Shown here piece by piece: positions 17,776 through 26,387 of a stretch of 64,000 nt of DNA. Position 1 is the stretch's first letter; every line of letters starts with the position of its first letter. Source of the stretch: Aliishimia ponticola (GTDB lineage Bacteria > Pseudomonadota > Alphaproteobacteria > Rhodobacterales > Rhodobacteraceae); NCBI RefSeq assembly GCF_004803475.1, contig NZ_SRKY01000001.1:620001-684000 (forward strand), given 5' to 3'. Under the pieces are notes generated by a model. The model saw only the letters and a list, made by a program, of their open reading frames with translations, was not told the DNA's origin and searched no databases. The position numbers were made by a program, and so were the translations under genes.

Positions 17776-18897
17776 ATGTCGGACCGGCCATCACTGACGC
17801 TTGGGATCGAAGAAGAATACCTGATCGTCGACAAAACCACGCGCGGACTGGTCACGGAACCGTCGGATGCTTTTGTGGCGGCCTGCAAAGACCGTTTGGG
17901 CGAGCAAGTGACGGGCGAGTTCTTGCAATGCCAGATCGAAGTCGGCACCCGCCCCCATAAATCCGTGCCCGACGCGATCACGGATCTGCGGGCCCTGCGC
18001 GACGGGGTGCGCGACGTGGCCGCCGATTTCGGATTTGCCCCCATCGCCGCATCGACCCACCCGTTTTCCCACTGGCGCGATCAGCAACGAACGGAAAAGC
18101 CGCGCTATGACGGGCTGGCCCGCGATATGGGACAGGTGGTGGATCGGATGATGATCTGCGGGATGCATATCCATATCGGGATCGAGGATGAGGACCTGCG
18201 GCTCGATTTGATGCAGCAGGCCTGTTATTTTCTGCCGCATCTGCTGGCGCTCAGTTGTTCCTCACCGTTTTGGGAAGGCGCGGATACCGGGCTGGCCTCG
18301 TACCGGCTGACCGTGTTCGACGCGATGCCGCGCACCGGCCTGCCCGATGACATGCACAGTTTCGCCGCCTATCGCCGCATGGTCGACCGGCTGGTGCAGG
18401 CCGGCTGTATCGAAGACGGCACCAAGATCTGGTGGGATATCCGTCCGTCGGACAAATTTCCCACGGTCGAACAGCGCATCACCGATATTTGCACCCGGAT
18501 CGAAGACGCAGCCTGTATCGCCGCCATCTATCAATCGCTGATCGCCTATCTATACCGGCTCAAATGCCGCAATCAGCGGTGGCGTCTGTATCCGCGCACC
18601 CTGATCATGGAAAACCGCTGGCGTGCCCAAAGGTTCGGCACCGATGGCGAATTGATCGATCTGGGACGCGGCGCCCTCACCGGGTTTGCGGACCTGATGG
18701 AAGAGGTGATCGACATGCTTGGCCCCGACGCCGAAGCGCTGGAGTGCCATAGCGAATTGCTCCATGCGCGGCGATTGGCGTCAAATGGAAACTCTGCGAC
18801 GCGGCAACGCGCAATTCACGCCAAAGCGCTTGCAGAGGGCGCCACTGCGGACGAGGCGCTGATCCAAGTCGTCGATGATCTGATCGCAGCGTTCTGA
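17776..18897 (+). CDS. YbdK-type carboxylate-amine ligase (GCS2 family)
   Basis: A 373-aa protein of the glutamate-cysteine ligase 2 family (YbdK-like), with the opening TLGIEEEYLIVD, which supplies Glu residues for Mg-ATP binding. MMICGMHIHIGIED resembles the active-site strand of the family, and IWWDIRPSDKFPTVEQRITD is the arginine-containing substrate region. The E. coli relative shows only weak gamma-glutamyl-cysteine ligase activity, so the true substrate is open. I chose the ATG at 17776, giving MSDRPSLTLGIEEE. It follows the SMR gene by 60 bp on the same strand, with no terminator between, and may be cotranscribed. Confidence 0.88.
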   Translation: MSDRPSLTLGIEEEYLIVDKTTRGLVTEPSDAFVAACKDRLGEQVTGEFLQCQIEVGTRPHKSVPDAITDLRALRDGVRDVAADFGFAPIAASTHPFSHWRDQQRTEKPRYDGLARDMGQVVDRMMICGMHIHIGIEDEDLRLDLMQQACYFLPHLLALSCSSPFWEGADTGLASYRLTVFDAMPRTGLPDDMHSFAAYRRMVDRLVQAGCIEDGTKIWWDIRPSDKFPTVEQRITDICTRIEDAACIAAIYQSLIAYLYRLKCRNQRWRLYPRTLIMENRWRAQRFGTDGELIDLGRGALTGFADLMEEVIDMLGPDAEALECHSELLHARRLASNGNSATRQRAIHAKALAEGATADEALIQVVDDLIAAF

Positions 18898-18975
18898 CCC
18901 ATTGAAAATACCCACTAGCCTTTGTGGACCTCGCGCGGTATGGCCCGCGCGACCCTCTCAAAGGACCCGGAATTC

Positions 18976-20793
18976 ATGGATCTTCGCAATATCGCCATTA
19001 TCGCTCACGTTGACCACGGCAAAACCACGCTCGTGGACGAGTTGCTCAAGCAATCCGGAGCGTTCCGCGAAAATCAGGCTGTGGCGGAACGCGCGATGGA
19101 CAGCAACGATCTTGAGCGCGAGCGCGGGATCACGATTTTCGCCAAGCCGACCTCCGTCGAATGGAAGAACACCCGTATCAACATCGTCGACACCCCCGGC
19201 CACGCCGATTTCGGTGGCGAGGTGGAGCGTATTCTCTCAATGGTGGATGGTGTTGTTCTGCTTGTAGACGCTGCCGAAGGCCCGATGCCGCAAACGAAAT
19301 TCGTGACGTCCAAGGCGCTTGCCCTTGGCCTGCGCCCCATCGTGGTTCTGAACAAGGTGGACAAACCCGACGCCGAACCTGACCGCGCGCTGGACGAATG
19401 TTTTGACCTCTTCGCCTCGCTCGACGCGGACGAAGATCAGCTTGATTTCCCTCATCTTTACGCTTCCGGCCGTTCTGGCTGGGCCGATCCGGAACTGGAC
19501 GGGCCGCGCAAGGATCTGCACGCGCTGTTCAACCTCATCGTCAACCACGTCCCCGCGCCGCAACAGCTGAAAAAGCAGGGCGACGACTTCCGGATGCTGG
19601 CGACGACGCTCGGCTCCGACCCGTTTGTGGGCCGTCTTCTGACGGGCCGGGTCGAAAGCGGCTCCATCAAGGTGGGGGCCACGGTTCAGGCCCTGTCGCG
19701 CATCGGCGAAAAGATCGAACAGTTCCGCGTGACCAAGATCCAGGCCTTCCGCGGCCTGTCGATGCAGGACATCGACGAGGCGAATGCCGGCGACATCGTG
19801 TCGATTGCAGGTATGGCGAAGGCCACCGTTGCGGACACGATCTGCGCCCTGGCCGTTGACGAACCTCTCGAAGCGCAGCCGATCGACCCGCCGACCATCA
19901 CCGTGACCTTCGGCATCAACGATTCCCCGCTTGCGGGCCGCGACGGCAAGAAAGTCCAAAGCCGCGTCATTCGCGACCGGCTTTATAAAGAGGCAGAATC
20001 TAACGTCGCGATCAAAATCAAGGACACGCCCGGCGGTGAAGCCTTCGAAGTGTCCGGCCGCGGCGAACTCCAGATGGGCGTTCTGATCGAAAACATGCGC
20101 CGCGAAGGGTTCGAACTCTCGATCTCTCGTCCGCAGGTGATCATGAAAGAGGTCGACGGCAAAGTGATGGAGCCGGTCGAAGAAGCCACGATCGACGTGG
20201 ATGACGAATATTCCGGCGCGGTCATCGAAAAGCTGACCGGCACCCGCAAGGGCGAGTTGGTCGAAATGAAACCGGCTGGCGCAGGCAAAACGCGGATCAT
20301 CGCGCATGTCCCGTCGCGCGGTTTGATCGGCTATCACGGCGAATTCCTGACCGATACGCGCGGCACCGGCGTGCTGAACCGCGTGTTCCACGGCTGGACC
20401 GAACATCGCGGACCGATCCCGGGTCGCCGCGCTGGCGTTCTGATTTCCATGGAGAATGGCGAGGCCGTCGCCTATGCGCTGTGGAACCTCGAAGATCGCG
20501 GCAAGATGATGATTGGGGCGCAGGCGCCGGTCTATCAGGGCATGATCATCGGCGAACACAGCCGCGAGAACGATCTAGAAGTGAACCCGCTCAAGGGCAA
20601 GAAGCTGACCAACGTGCGCGCGTCCGGTTCGGACGAAGCGGTGCGCCTCACCACGCCAATGACGCTGAGCCTCGAAGAGGCGATTGCCTATATCAACGAT
20701 GATGAGCTGGTTGAAGTGACGCCAAACGCGGTTCGTCTGCGCAAGCGCTACCTTGATCCGCATGAGCGCAAGCGGATGTCAAAGTCCCTTTAA
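18976..20793 (+). CDS. typA: TypA/BipA translational GTPase
   Basis: A 605-aa ribosome-associated GTPase implicated in large-subunit assembly and stress or low-temperature growth. G1 AHVDHGKTT (residues 8-16), switch [11 protein letters not shown]3 [10 protein letters not shown]4 [10 protein letters not shown] and G5 follow in order. EF-G-like domains II, III and V come next, and the C-terminal domain carries the TypA-specific [16 protein letters not shown] and [13 protein letters not shown]. Start at the ATG at 18976 ([15 protein letters not shown]), the family norm, despite a weak ribosome site. It is convergent with the gene at 20.8-21.3 kb. Confidence 0.96.
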   Translation: MDLRNIAIIAHVDHGKTTLVDELLKQSGAFRENQAVAERAMDSNDLERERGITIFAKPTSVEWKNTRINIVDTPGHADFGGEVERILSMVDGVVLLVDAAEGPMPQTKFVTSKALALGLRPIVVLNKVDKPDAEPDRALDECFDLFASLDADEDQLDFPHLYASGRSGWADPELDGPRKDLHALFNLIVNHVPAPQQLKKQGDDFRMLATTLGSDPFVGRLLTGRVESGSIKVGATVQALSRIGEKIEQFRVTKIQAFRGLSMQDIDEANAGDIVSIAGMAKATVADTICALAVDEPLEAQPIDPPTITVTFGINDSPLAGRDGKKVQSRVIRDRLYKEAESNVAIKIKDTPGGEAFEVSGRGELQMGVLIENMRREGFELSISRPQVIMKEVDGKVMEPVEEATIDVDDEYSGAVIEKLTGTRKGELVEMKPAGAGKTRIIAHVPSRGLIGYHGEFLTDTRGTGVLNRVFHGWTEHRGPIPGRRAGVLISMENGEAVAYALWNLEDRGKMMIGAQAPVYQGMIIGEHSRENDLEVNPLKGKKLTNVRASGSDEAVRLTTPMTLSLEEAIAYINDDELVEVTPNAVRLRKRYLDPHERKRMSKSL

Positions 20794-20837
20794 CCGGGAG
20801 ACATGCCCGTCGCGGCCGTTTATTCGGCCCGGCGGGG

Positions 20838-21305
20838 TCAGACGCGGAAATCCATGATGGGAGAGGTCGAATCGAGACCGGCTTCTTCCATCCTTTGTGC
20901 CAGAAGTGTCGCGAAATCGACGCCTGCGGTGTCTTCGCTGGCGTCATATTCCTCCAACGTGGAATTGAGCAGATCAAGCGCGACCGTGTCCGAGACTCGC
21001 TCCGGTCCCCGCGATGCCCCTGCGCCGCCGCCTTCGGCGCCAGGTCCACGTTCCGGGCGATCCCCCTGCCCTGAGGCGCCCACGCCAAGCGCCGCCAGAC
21101 CTTCCGTCAAAGCAACGCTTTCCTGTGCGTCCGCCTCACCTGTGCCGGTGACCAAATCCGGGGCGTCGCGATCACGAATTTCAGAAGTGTCGGAGGGAGA
21201 CGCAAGACCATCCAGACGCTGTTCCACCGCGTCTGTGGCTCTTTGATAGAAATACTGCTGCGACGTCTGCAACGCATTCGCCGCCGTATTGAAATTCGTT
21301 AACAT
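20838..21305 (-). CDS. Unrecognised 155-aa protein
   Basis: I do not recognise a family. The N-terminal 40 residues are helical with aromatic pairs (NFNTAANALQTSQQYFYQRATDAVEQRL). A long glycine/acid-rich disordered middle follows, then a C-terminal helical part (VALDLLNSTLEEYDASEDTAGVDFATLLAQRMEEAGLDS). There is no signal peptide, membrane span or cysteine. The start ATG at 21305 has GGAGAGG before it. A TTAA-N7-TAAC element lies about 86 bp upstream, near-matching the CtrA half-site pair, so cell-cycle or motility regulation is possible. Codon use is typical of the chromosome. Confidence 0.7.
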   Translation of the reverse strand: MLTNFNTAANALQTSQQYFYQRATDAVEQRLDGLASPSDTSEIRDRDAPDLVTGTGEADAQESVALTEGLAALGVGASGQGDRPERGPGAEGGGAGASRGPERVSDTVALDLLNSTLEEYDASEDTAGVDFATLLAQRMEEAGLDSTSPIMDFRV

Positions 21306-21390
21306 TGGCCTCTCCACGGGATGATGCGTCAGATAGCTGACTTCCCGTGGATAGCAGACCAGCGTTACCCCAACGCAAAGGGTCACGCTG

Positions 21391-21405
21391 TTAACGAAGG
21401 ATAAC
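21391..21405. promoter_or_regulatory. Degenerate CtrA-like site
   Basis: TTAA-CGAAGGA-TAAC, upstream of the unrecognised gene at 20.8-21.3 kb and just beyond the end of the DUF1330 gene. One half-site is exact and the other has one mismatch to the TTAA-N7-TTAA pattern. Weak evidence by itself, but the region is otherwise GC-rich and intergenic. Confidence 0.3.
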
Positions 21406-21427
21406 AATCCAGAATTTAAGGAAGTTT

Positions 21428-21718
21428 TTACTCGTCCGACGTCTCGACGACCATCAACTCCCGCTCGGACGCATCCCGCGCATGGCTCAACGCCTCTTGG
21501 TATTCAGGCGAGTTGTAGCACGCGACCGCCGCTTCCACGGATTCGAACTTGGCGACCACATTGCGTGGCCGTTCGCGCCCTTCCAGCTGAACAAAGCGCC
21601 CACCGCGCGCAATGAACTTGCCGCCGTGTTTCGCAATCGCAGGCCCGGCCAGCTCGGCATATTTGCCGTAAGACTCTGCGTCCGTGACCGTTACATGTGC
21701 AATCCAAAGTGCGCCCAT
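21428..21718 (-). CDS. DUF1330 family protein
   Basis: A 96-aa dimeric alpha/beta-barrel (ferredoxin-like) protein of the DUF1330 family: WIAHVTVTDAESYGKYAELAGPAIAKHGGKFIARGG, then GRERPRNVVAKFESVEAAVACYNSPEYQEAL. The family has no assigned biochemical role. It lies 3 bp after alaS on the same strand, with GGAAGGATAAG before the ATG, so it is cotranscribed with alaS. Cytoplasmic. Confidence 0.9.
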   Translation of the reverse strand: MGALWIAHVTVTDAESYGKYAELAGPAIAKHGGKFIARGGRFVQLEGRERPRNVVAKFESVEAAVACYNSPEYQEALSHARDASERELMVVETSDE

Positions 21719-21721
21719 ATC

Positions 21722-24391
21722 TTATCCTTCCAGTACCGCTTCGGCGGCCTTAATCGCGGCTTCCGCATTGGCCGCGTCTTTCGCGCCGCCCTGGGCCATG
21801 TCAGGACGACCACCGCCGCCCTTGCCGCCCAGTTCCGCCACGGCGGCCTTGACCAGATCGACCGCATTCGCCCGATCCGTCGCATCCTGCGTGACACCCG
21901 CGGCCACCGCAACCTTGCCGTCGGCCTCTGCGATCAAAAGAATGGCACCGGAGCCGATCTGCGATTTATGTTCGTCGATCAGGGGCGGCAAATCCTTGCC
22001 CGTGACGCCGCTGAGCACCTTGGCGAGGAAGCGAACGCCGTTGATCTCCTTCGCGGCGGGCGCATCGCCGCCACCACCGCCCATGGCCAACTCACGCCGC
22101 AATTGCGCGACTTCGTTCTCCAGCTTCTTACGTTCGCCCAGCAGCGCTTTGACACGTTCCGGCACATCGCCCGGCTGCGCCTTCAGCTCGCCAGCGACTT
22201 CCGTCAAAAGGCTGTCCTGCTTGCGCAGATGGTTGATCGCCGCCTCGCCGGTCAGCGCCTCGACCCGGCGGATACCGGCGGCGGCGGAACTGTCGCTGAG
22301 CGTAACAAAGGCACCGATATCGCCGGTGCGGCGCACATGCGTACCGCCACAAAGTTCAAGCGAGTAGGTGTTGCCGTCGCTCCCCTTGCCGGATCCATCC
22401 GACATGCCCATGGACACAACGCGCACTTCGTCGCCATACTTTTCGCCGAACAAAGCTTGCGCCCCCAAGGCGCGCGCATCGTCCGGTGTCATGATCCGCG
22501 TCTCAACTGGCGCGTTTTGCCGGATATAGGCGTTCACCTCTGTTTCAATCCGCGCCAATTCCGTCGCAGAAAGCGCCGCGCCATGGGAAAAGTCGAAGCG
22601 CAGGCGATCGGGCGCATTGAGAGAGCCCCGTTGCGCCACGTGATCGCCAAGTGCTTCGCGCAAAGCCTCATGCAGCAGGTGCGTTGCAGAGTGGTTCGCC
22701 CGAATGGCAGAGCGCCGCGCATGATCGACTTCCAGCGCAAGGGCATCGCCCTTGCTGAACGTCCCGGCGGTCACGGTGATCTGATGCGCGATGATCTTGC
22801 CATCGGCCATCTTTTGCGTGTCGGTCACAGTCGCCAGATCGTCCTCGTTCTCCAAGCGACGCAGCCAACCGCTATCGCCGACCTGGCCGCCGGATTCGCC
22901 ATAGAACGGGGATTGGTTCAAGATTGCCCACCCCGTTTCCCCGGTGGTGAGCGTATCGACCTCGGCCCCATCGCGAACCAGTGCCAGCAACTGGCCTTCG
23001 GCTTTTTCCGTGTCGTAGCCAAGGAAATCGGTCGCGCCTTCGCGTTCGGAAATGTCGAACCAAATCGCCGAATCCGCAGCCTCCCCGGACCCGGACCAAG
23101 CTGCGCGCGCCCGCGCCTTTTGCTCCGCCATGGCGGCATCAAACCCGTCTACGTCAACCTCGCGCTGCTTTTCGCGCAGCGCATCCTGCGTCAAATCCAG
23201 CGGAAACCCGTAAGTGTCATAGAGCTTGAACGCCGCCGCGCCAGGCAACGGGGCATTCTCCGGCAAGCCGGCAAGCTCGTCATCCAGTAGTTTCAGCCCA
23301 CGATCCAGCGTCTGCTTGAACCGGGTTTCTTCGGACAACAGCGTTTCTTCGATCAGCGATTGCGCGCGCCCCAGCTCTGGATAGGCGGCCCCCATCTGTC
23401 GCACCAGCGCCGGAACCAGACGGTGCATCACCGGATCGGCAGAGCCCAGCATATGCGCGTGGCGCATCGCGCGGCGCATGATCCGGCGCAACACATACCC
23501 ACGCCCGTCATTGGACGGCATCACCCCATCGGCGATCAGGAACGAGGTGGACCGCAAATGATCCGCGATCACCCGGTGATGCATCTTGCCGGGGCCATCC
23601 GGATCGGCAGAGGTCACATCCGCGGATGCCTCGATCAGCGACCGCATCAGATCCGTGTCGTAGTTATCATGCTTGCCTTGCAGCAACGCGCCGATCCGTT
23701 CCAGCCCCATGCCAGTATCGATCGACTGCATGTCGAGCGCCCGCATCGAGCCGTCTTCGAACTGTTCATTCTGCATGAACACGACATTCCAGATTTCGAT
23801 GAACCGGTCGCCGTCTTCCTCGGGCGAACCCGGAGGTCCCCCCCAGACATCGGGCCCGTGGTCATAGAAAATCTCGGTGCACGGACCGCATGGCCCGGTC
23901 GGCCCCATTTGCCAGAAATTGTCCGAAGTTGCGATGCGGATGATCCGGTCTTCGGGAATACCGATCTTTTTCCAGATCTGCGCCGCTTCGTCATCCGTGT
24001 GATAGACGGTCACGTAAAGCCGATCGGACGGGATCTGGAATTCGCGGGTAATCAACTCATAGGCGAATGGGATCGCCTCGGCCTTGAAATAATCCCCGAA
24101 CGAGAAATTTCCGAGCATTTCAAAGAAGGTATGGTGACGCGCCGTATAGCCGACATTGTCCAGATCGTTATGCTTGCCCCCCGCCCGCACGCATTTCTGC
24201 GAGGTCGTCGCGCGGGAATAGTCGCGCGTTTCAACGCCGGTGAACAGGTTCTTGAACTGCACCATCCCGGAATTGACGAACATCAGGGTCGGATCGTTGC
24301 GCGGCACCAGCGGACTGGATGGCACGACCTCATGCCCCTGTTTTTCGAAGTAATTCAGGAAGGTGGAACGAATGTCGTTGAGCGAGACCAT
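21722..24391 (-). CDS. alaS: Alanyl-tRNA synthetase
   Basis: An 889-aa class II synthetase charging tRNA-Ala. The N-terminal catalytic domain begins with the family sequence [41 protein letters not shown]. The editing domain has the zinc ligands NHSATHLLH (HxxxH) and LCGGTHV. The C-terminal C-Ala domain, with a DHHA1-like [11 protein letters not shown], completes it. Length and order match full bacterial AlaRS, with nothing missing. It is transcribed leftward, 131 bp from the end of recA with a terminator between, and is followed immediately by a DUF1330 gene. Confidence 0.97.
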   Translation of the reverse strand: MVSLNDIRSTFLNYFEKQGHEVVPSSPLVPRNDPTLMFVNSGMVQFKNLFTGVETRDYSRATTSQKCVRAGGKHNDLDNVGYTARHHTFFEMLGNFSFGDYFKAEAIPFAYELITREFQIPSDRLYVTVYHTDDEAAQIWKKIGIPEDRIIRIATSDNFWQMGPTGPCGPCTEIFYDHGPDVWGGPPGSPEEDGDRFIEIWNVVFMQNEQFEDGSMRALDMQSIDTGMGLERIGALLQGKHDNYDTDLMRSLIEASADVTSADPDGPGKMHHRVIADHLRSTSFLIADGVMPSNDGRGYVLRRIMRRAMRHAHMLGSADPVMHRLVPALVRQMGAAYPELGRAQSLIEETLLSEETRFKQTLDRGLKLLDDELAGLPENAPLPGAAAFKLYDTYGFPLDLTQDALREKQREVDVDGFDAAMAEQKARARAAWSGSGEAADSAIWFDISEREGATDFLGYDTEKAEGQLLALVRDGAEVDTLTTGETGWAILNQSPFYGESGGQVGDSGWLRRLENEDDLATVTDTQKMADGKIIAHQITVTAGTFSKGDALALEVDHARRSAIRANHSATHLLHEALREALGDHVAQRGSLNAPDRLRFDFSHGAALSATELARIETEVNAYIRQNAPVETRIMTPDDARALGAQALFGEKYGDEVRVVSMGMSDGSGKGSDGNTYSLELCGGTHVRRTGDIGAFVTLSDSSAAAGIRRVEALTGEAAINHLRKQDSLLTEVAGELKAQPGDVPERVKALLGERKKLENEVAQLRRELAMGGGGGDAPAAKEINGVRFLAKVLSGVTGKDLPPLIDEHKSQIGSGAILLIAEADGKVAVAAGVTQDATDRANAVDLVKAAVAELGGKGGGGRPDMAQGGAKDAANAEAAIKAAEAVLEG

Positions 24392-24473
24392 CAGCGGCGC
24401 CTTGCGAAAGTTGGACGGTTCCGTTCACATACCTTTCGCCCGTTCGACTGTCCACAGCCCAGCAAAGCAAGAA

Positions 24474-24496
24474 GGGAGACACGTTGCGTGCCTCCC
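24474..24496 (-). terminator. Hairpin terminator after recA
   Basis: The stem GGGAGACACG / CGTGCCTCCC (one A.C mismatch) with a TTG loop lies 26 bp past the recA stop. On the minus strand it is followed by the pyrimidine-rich TTCTTGCTTTGC rather than a clean U-run. Confidence 0.65.
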
Positions 24497-24522
24497 CTCT
24501 CAAATGTCATCCGATCCGGCGA

Positions 24523-25596
24523 TCAGGCTTCGATGATGTCGTCATCCCCGGCACCCGGCGGCATGTCGAATTCCAGACCATGCGCGGCCCGAATCTTGTC
24601 TTCGATATCCAGCGCCATGGCGGTGTTCTCGCGCAGGAATTGCTTGGCGTTCTCACGCCCCTGCCCGATCCGCTCGTCACCATAAGAGAACCACGCGCCG
24701 GATTTTTCGACGATCCCCGCCTTCACACCCAGGTCGAGAAGCTCGCCCATCTTGGAAATGCCTTCGCCATACATGATGTCGAATTCCACCTGTTTGAACG
24801 GCGGCGCGACCTTGTTCTTGACGATCTTGACCCGCGTGGCGTTGCCGACGACCTCATCCCGGTCTTTCAGCGCGCCAATCCGGCGGATGTCCAGCCGGAC
24901 GGAGGAATAGAATTTCAGCGCGTTACCGCCCGTCGTGGTTTCCGGGCTGCCGAACATAACGCCGATCTTCATCCGGATCTGGTTGATGAAGATCACCATG
25001 CAATTCGACCGGCTGATCGATCCGGTCAGTTTGCGCATGGCCTGGCTCATCAGGCGGGCCTGAACACCCACGCTGGAATCGCCCATATCGCCTTCGAGTT
25101 CGGATTTCGGCGTCAGCGCGGCCACGGAATCGACCACGACCATGTTCACCGCGCCGGACCGCACCAGCGTATCGGTGATTTCAAGCGCCTGTTCGCCCGT
25201 ATCGGGCTGCGAGATCAGCAATTCGTCCAGATCGACGCCCAGCTTGCGGGCATATTGAGGATCCAGCGCGTGTTCCGCGTCGACGAAGGCGCATACGCCG
25301 CCGTTTTTCTGCTGTTCGGCGATGCAATGCAGCGTCAGCGTGGTCTTACCCGACGATTCCGGGCCGTAAATCTCGACGATCCGGCCCATCGGCAGCCCGC
25401 CAATGCCAAGCGCGATATCAAGCCCCAGCGATCCGGTGGAGCTGGCCTTGATGTCCTGCGTCGCGCCTTCCTGCCCCAGCTTCATGATGGAGCCTTTGCC
25501 GAATTGACGCTCAATCTGGGCCAACGCGCTGTCGAGCGCCTTTTGTTTGTCGGCGTTTTGCTTGTTGTTCATGGTCAAAAGATCTGCCGTTGCCAT
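24523..25596 (-). CDS. recA: RecA recombinase
   Basis: A 357-aa DNA strand-exchange ATPase and SOS co-protease. Walker A is GPESSGKTT (78-86). [14 protein letters not shown] is Walker B with loop L1 after it, and loop L2 is near [29 protein letters not shown]. The acidic C-terminal tail is [10 protein letters not shown]. Length is typical. Ribosome site AAAGGACAACC. An alphaproteobacterial SOS box lies 53 bp upstream, so LexA control is expected. It is divergent from a sulfotransferase-like gene. Confidence 0.98.
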   Translation of the reverse strand: MATADLLTMNNKQNADKQKALDSALAQIERQFGKGSIMKLGQEGATQDIKASSTGSLGLDIALGIGGLPMGRIVEIYGPESSGKTTLTLHCIAEQQKNGGVCAFVDAEHALDPQYARKLGVDLDELLISQPDTGEQALEITDTLVRSGAVNMVVVDSVAALTPKSELEGDMGDSSVGVQARLMSQAMRKLTGSISRSNCMVIFINQIRMKIGVMFGSPETTTGGNALKFYSSVRLDIRRIGALKDRDEVVGNATRVKIVKNKVAPPFKQVEFDIMYGEGISKMGELLDLGVKAGIVEKSGAWFSYGDERIGQGRENAKQFLRENTAMALDIEDKIRAAHGLEFDMPPGAGDDDIIEA

Positions 25597-25648
25597 TCTG
25601 GTTGTCCTTTATTGTCACACCCTGAGGGGGGCGGCAATCACTGCCTAT

Positions 25649-25663
25649 GTTCGCCTCTTGTTC
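25649..25663. promoter_or_regulatory. SOS box (LexA site) of recA
   Basis: GTTC-GCCTCTT-GTTC: an exact match to the alphaproteobacterial LexA direct repeat GTTC-N7-GTTC (GAAC-N7-GAAC on the recA strand). It sits 53 bp before the recA start, within the divergent promoter region shared with the gene at 25.8 kb, which might also respond. Confidence 0.92.
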
Positions 25664-25775
25664 TCTATGCGATCAAAAGGAGAACATTTCAATACAATTC
25701 TACATATACTGACTTTGCGAGAGACATATTAAGGATGTGTTATCTGAGTTCCGCTATTGCGAAGAAGAGGCTCAG

Positions 25776-26381
25776 ATGCTTGTTTTTACGCGCGAAAATC
25801 TTGTTTTCCTTGCGGTTCCCAAGACGGGGAGCACCGCTTACGAAATCGCGCTGCGCGATCGGGCGGATATGGTGATTTCCAACCCGCCGGAACTGAAACA
25901 TGCGCCCGTCTATCGGTATAACAGATTCTTTCGGCCCATGCTGACATCCGTCTGCGGCACCGATCCGGAGCTTTTGGCAGTCATCCGGGAGCCGATCTCG
26001 TGGCTGGGCAGTTGGTATCGCTATCGGCGCCGTTCGTTCCTGAACGGCAAGCCGACCAGCACGCAAGGGATGTCGTTTGACGCCTTCGTGACCGATTACC
26101 TGAAGGGCCAGCGCCCCCCACATGCGGATGTCGGCAGTCAAACCCGGTTCCTGCGCGCCCAGCCCAACGGGTGCCGCGTCTCGCATCTGTTTCGCTACGA
26201 AGAACCGCATGCGCTCAACACATTTCTAGCCGGTCGTTTGGGCGTTCAGGTTGTGACGGAAAGCATGAATGTCTCGCCCGATCATTCCCTCACGCTCGAC
26301 CCTGCTGTCGAAGCCAAGCTGCGGCGCAAATTCGCTGCCGATTTCGCGCTGCATGAAACGCTGGATGTCTCGCAACTGTAA
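25776..26381 (+). CDS. Sulfotransferase-like protein
   Basis: A 201-aa protein with sulfotransferase-superfamily PAPS motifs: VPKTGSTA (residues 16-23, the 5'-phosphosulfate loop) and VIREPISWLGSWYRYR (the 3'-phosphate-binding region). It is shorter than classical enzymes and matches the small sulfotransferase-like proteins common in roseobacters. The target (polysaccharide, lipid or small molecule) is unknown. I start at the ATG at 25776, since the sequence before it is not family-like; an AGAGG precedes it. It is divergent from recA and convergent with cckA, only 6 bp away. Confidence 0.75.
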   Translation: MLVFTRENLVFLAVPKTGSTAYEIALRDRADMVISNPPELKHAPVYRYNRFFRPMLTSVCGTDPELLAVIREPISWLGSWYRYRRRSFLNGKPTSTQGMSFDAFVTDYLKGQRPPHADVGSQTRFLRAQPNGCRVSHLFRYEEPHALNTFLAGRLGVQVVTESMNVSPDHSLTLDPAVEAKLRRKFAADFALHETLDVSQL

Positions 26382-26387
26382 CGGCGG

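Noticed and set aside
21482-23290. 602-codon open frame opposite alaS
   Set aside because: Antisense shadow with biased Arg/Ala/His composition and no ribosome site; alaS is complete on the other strand.
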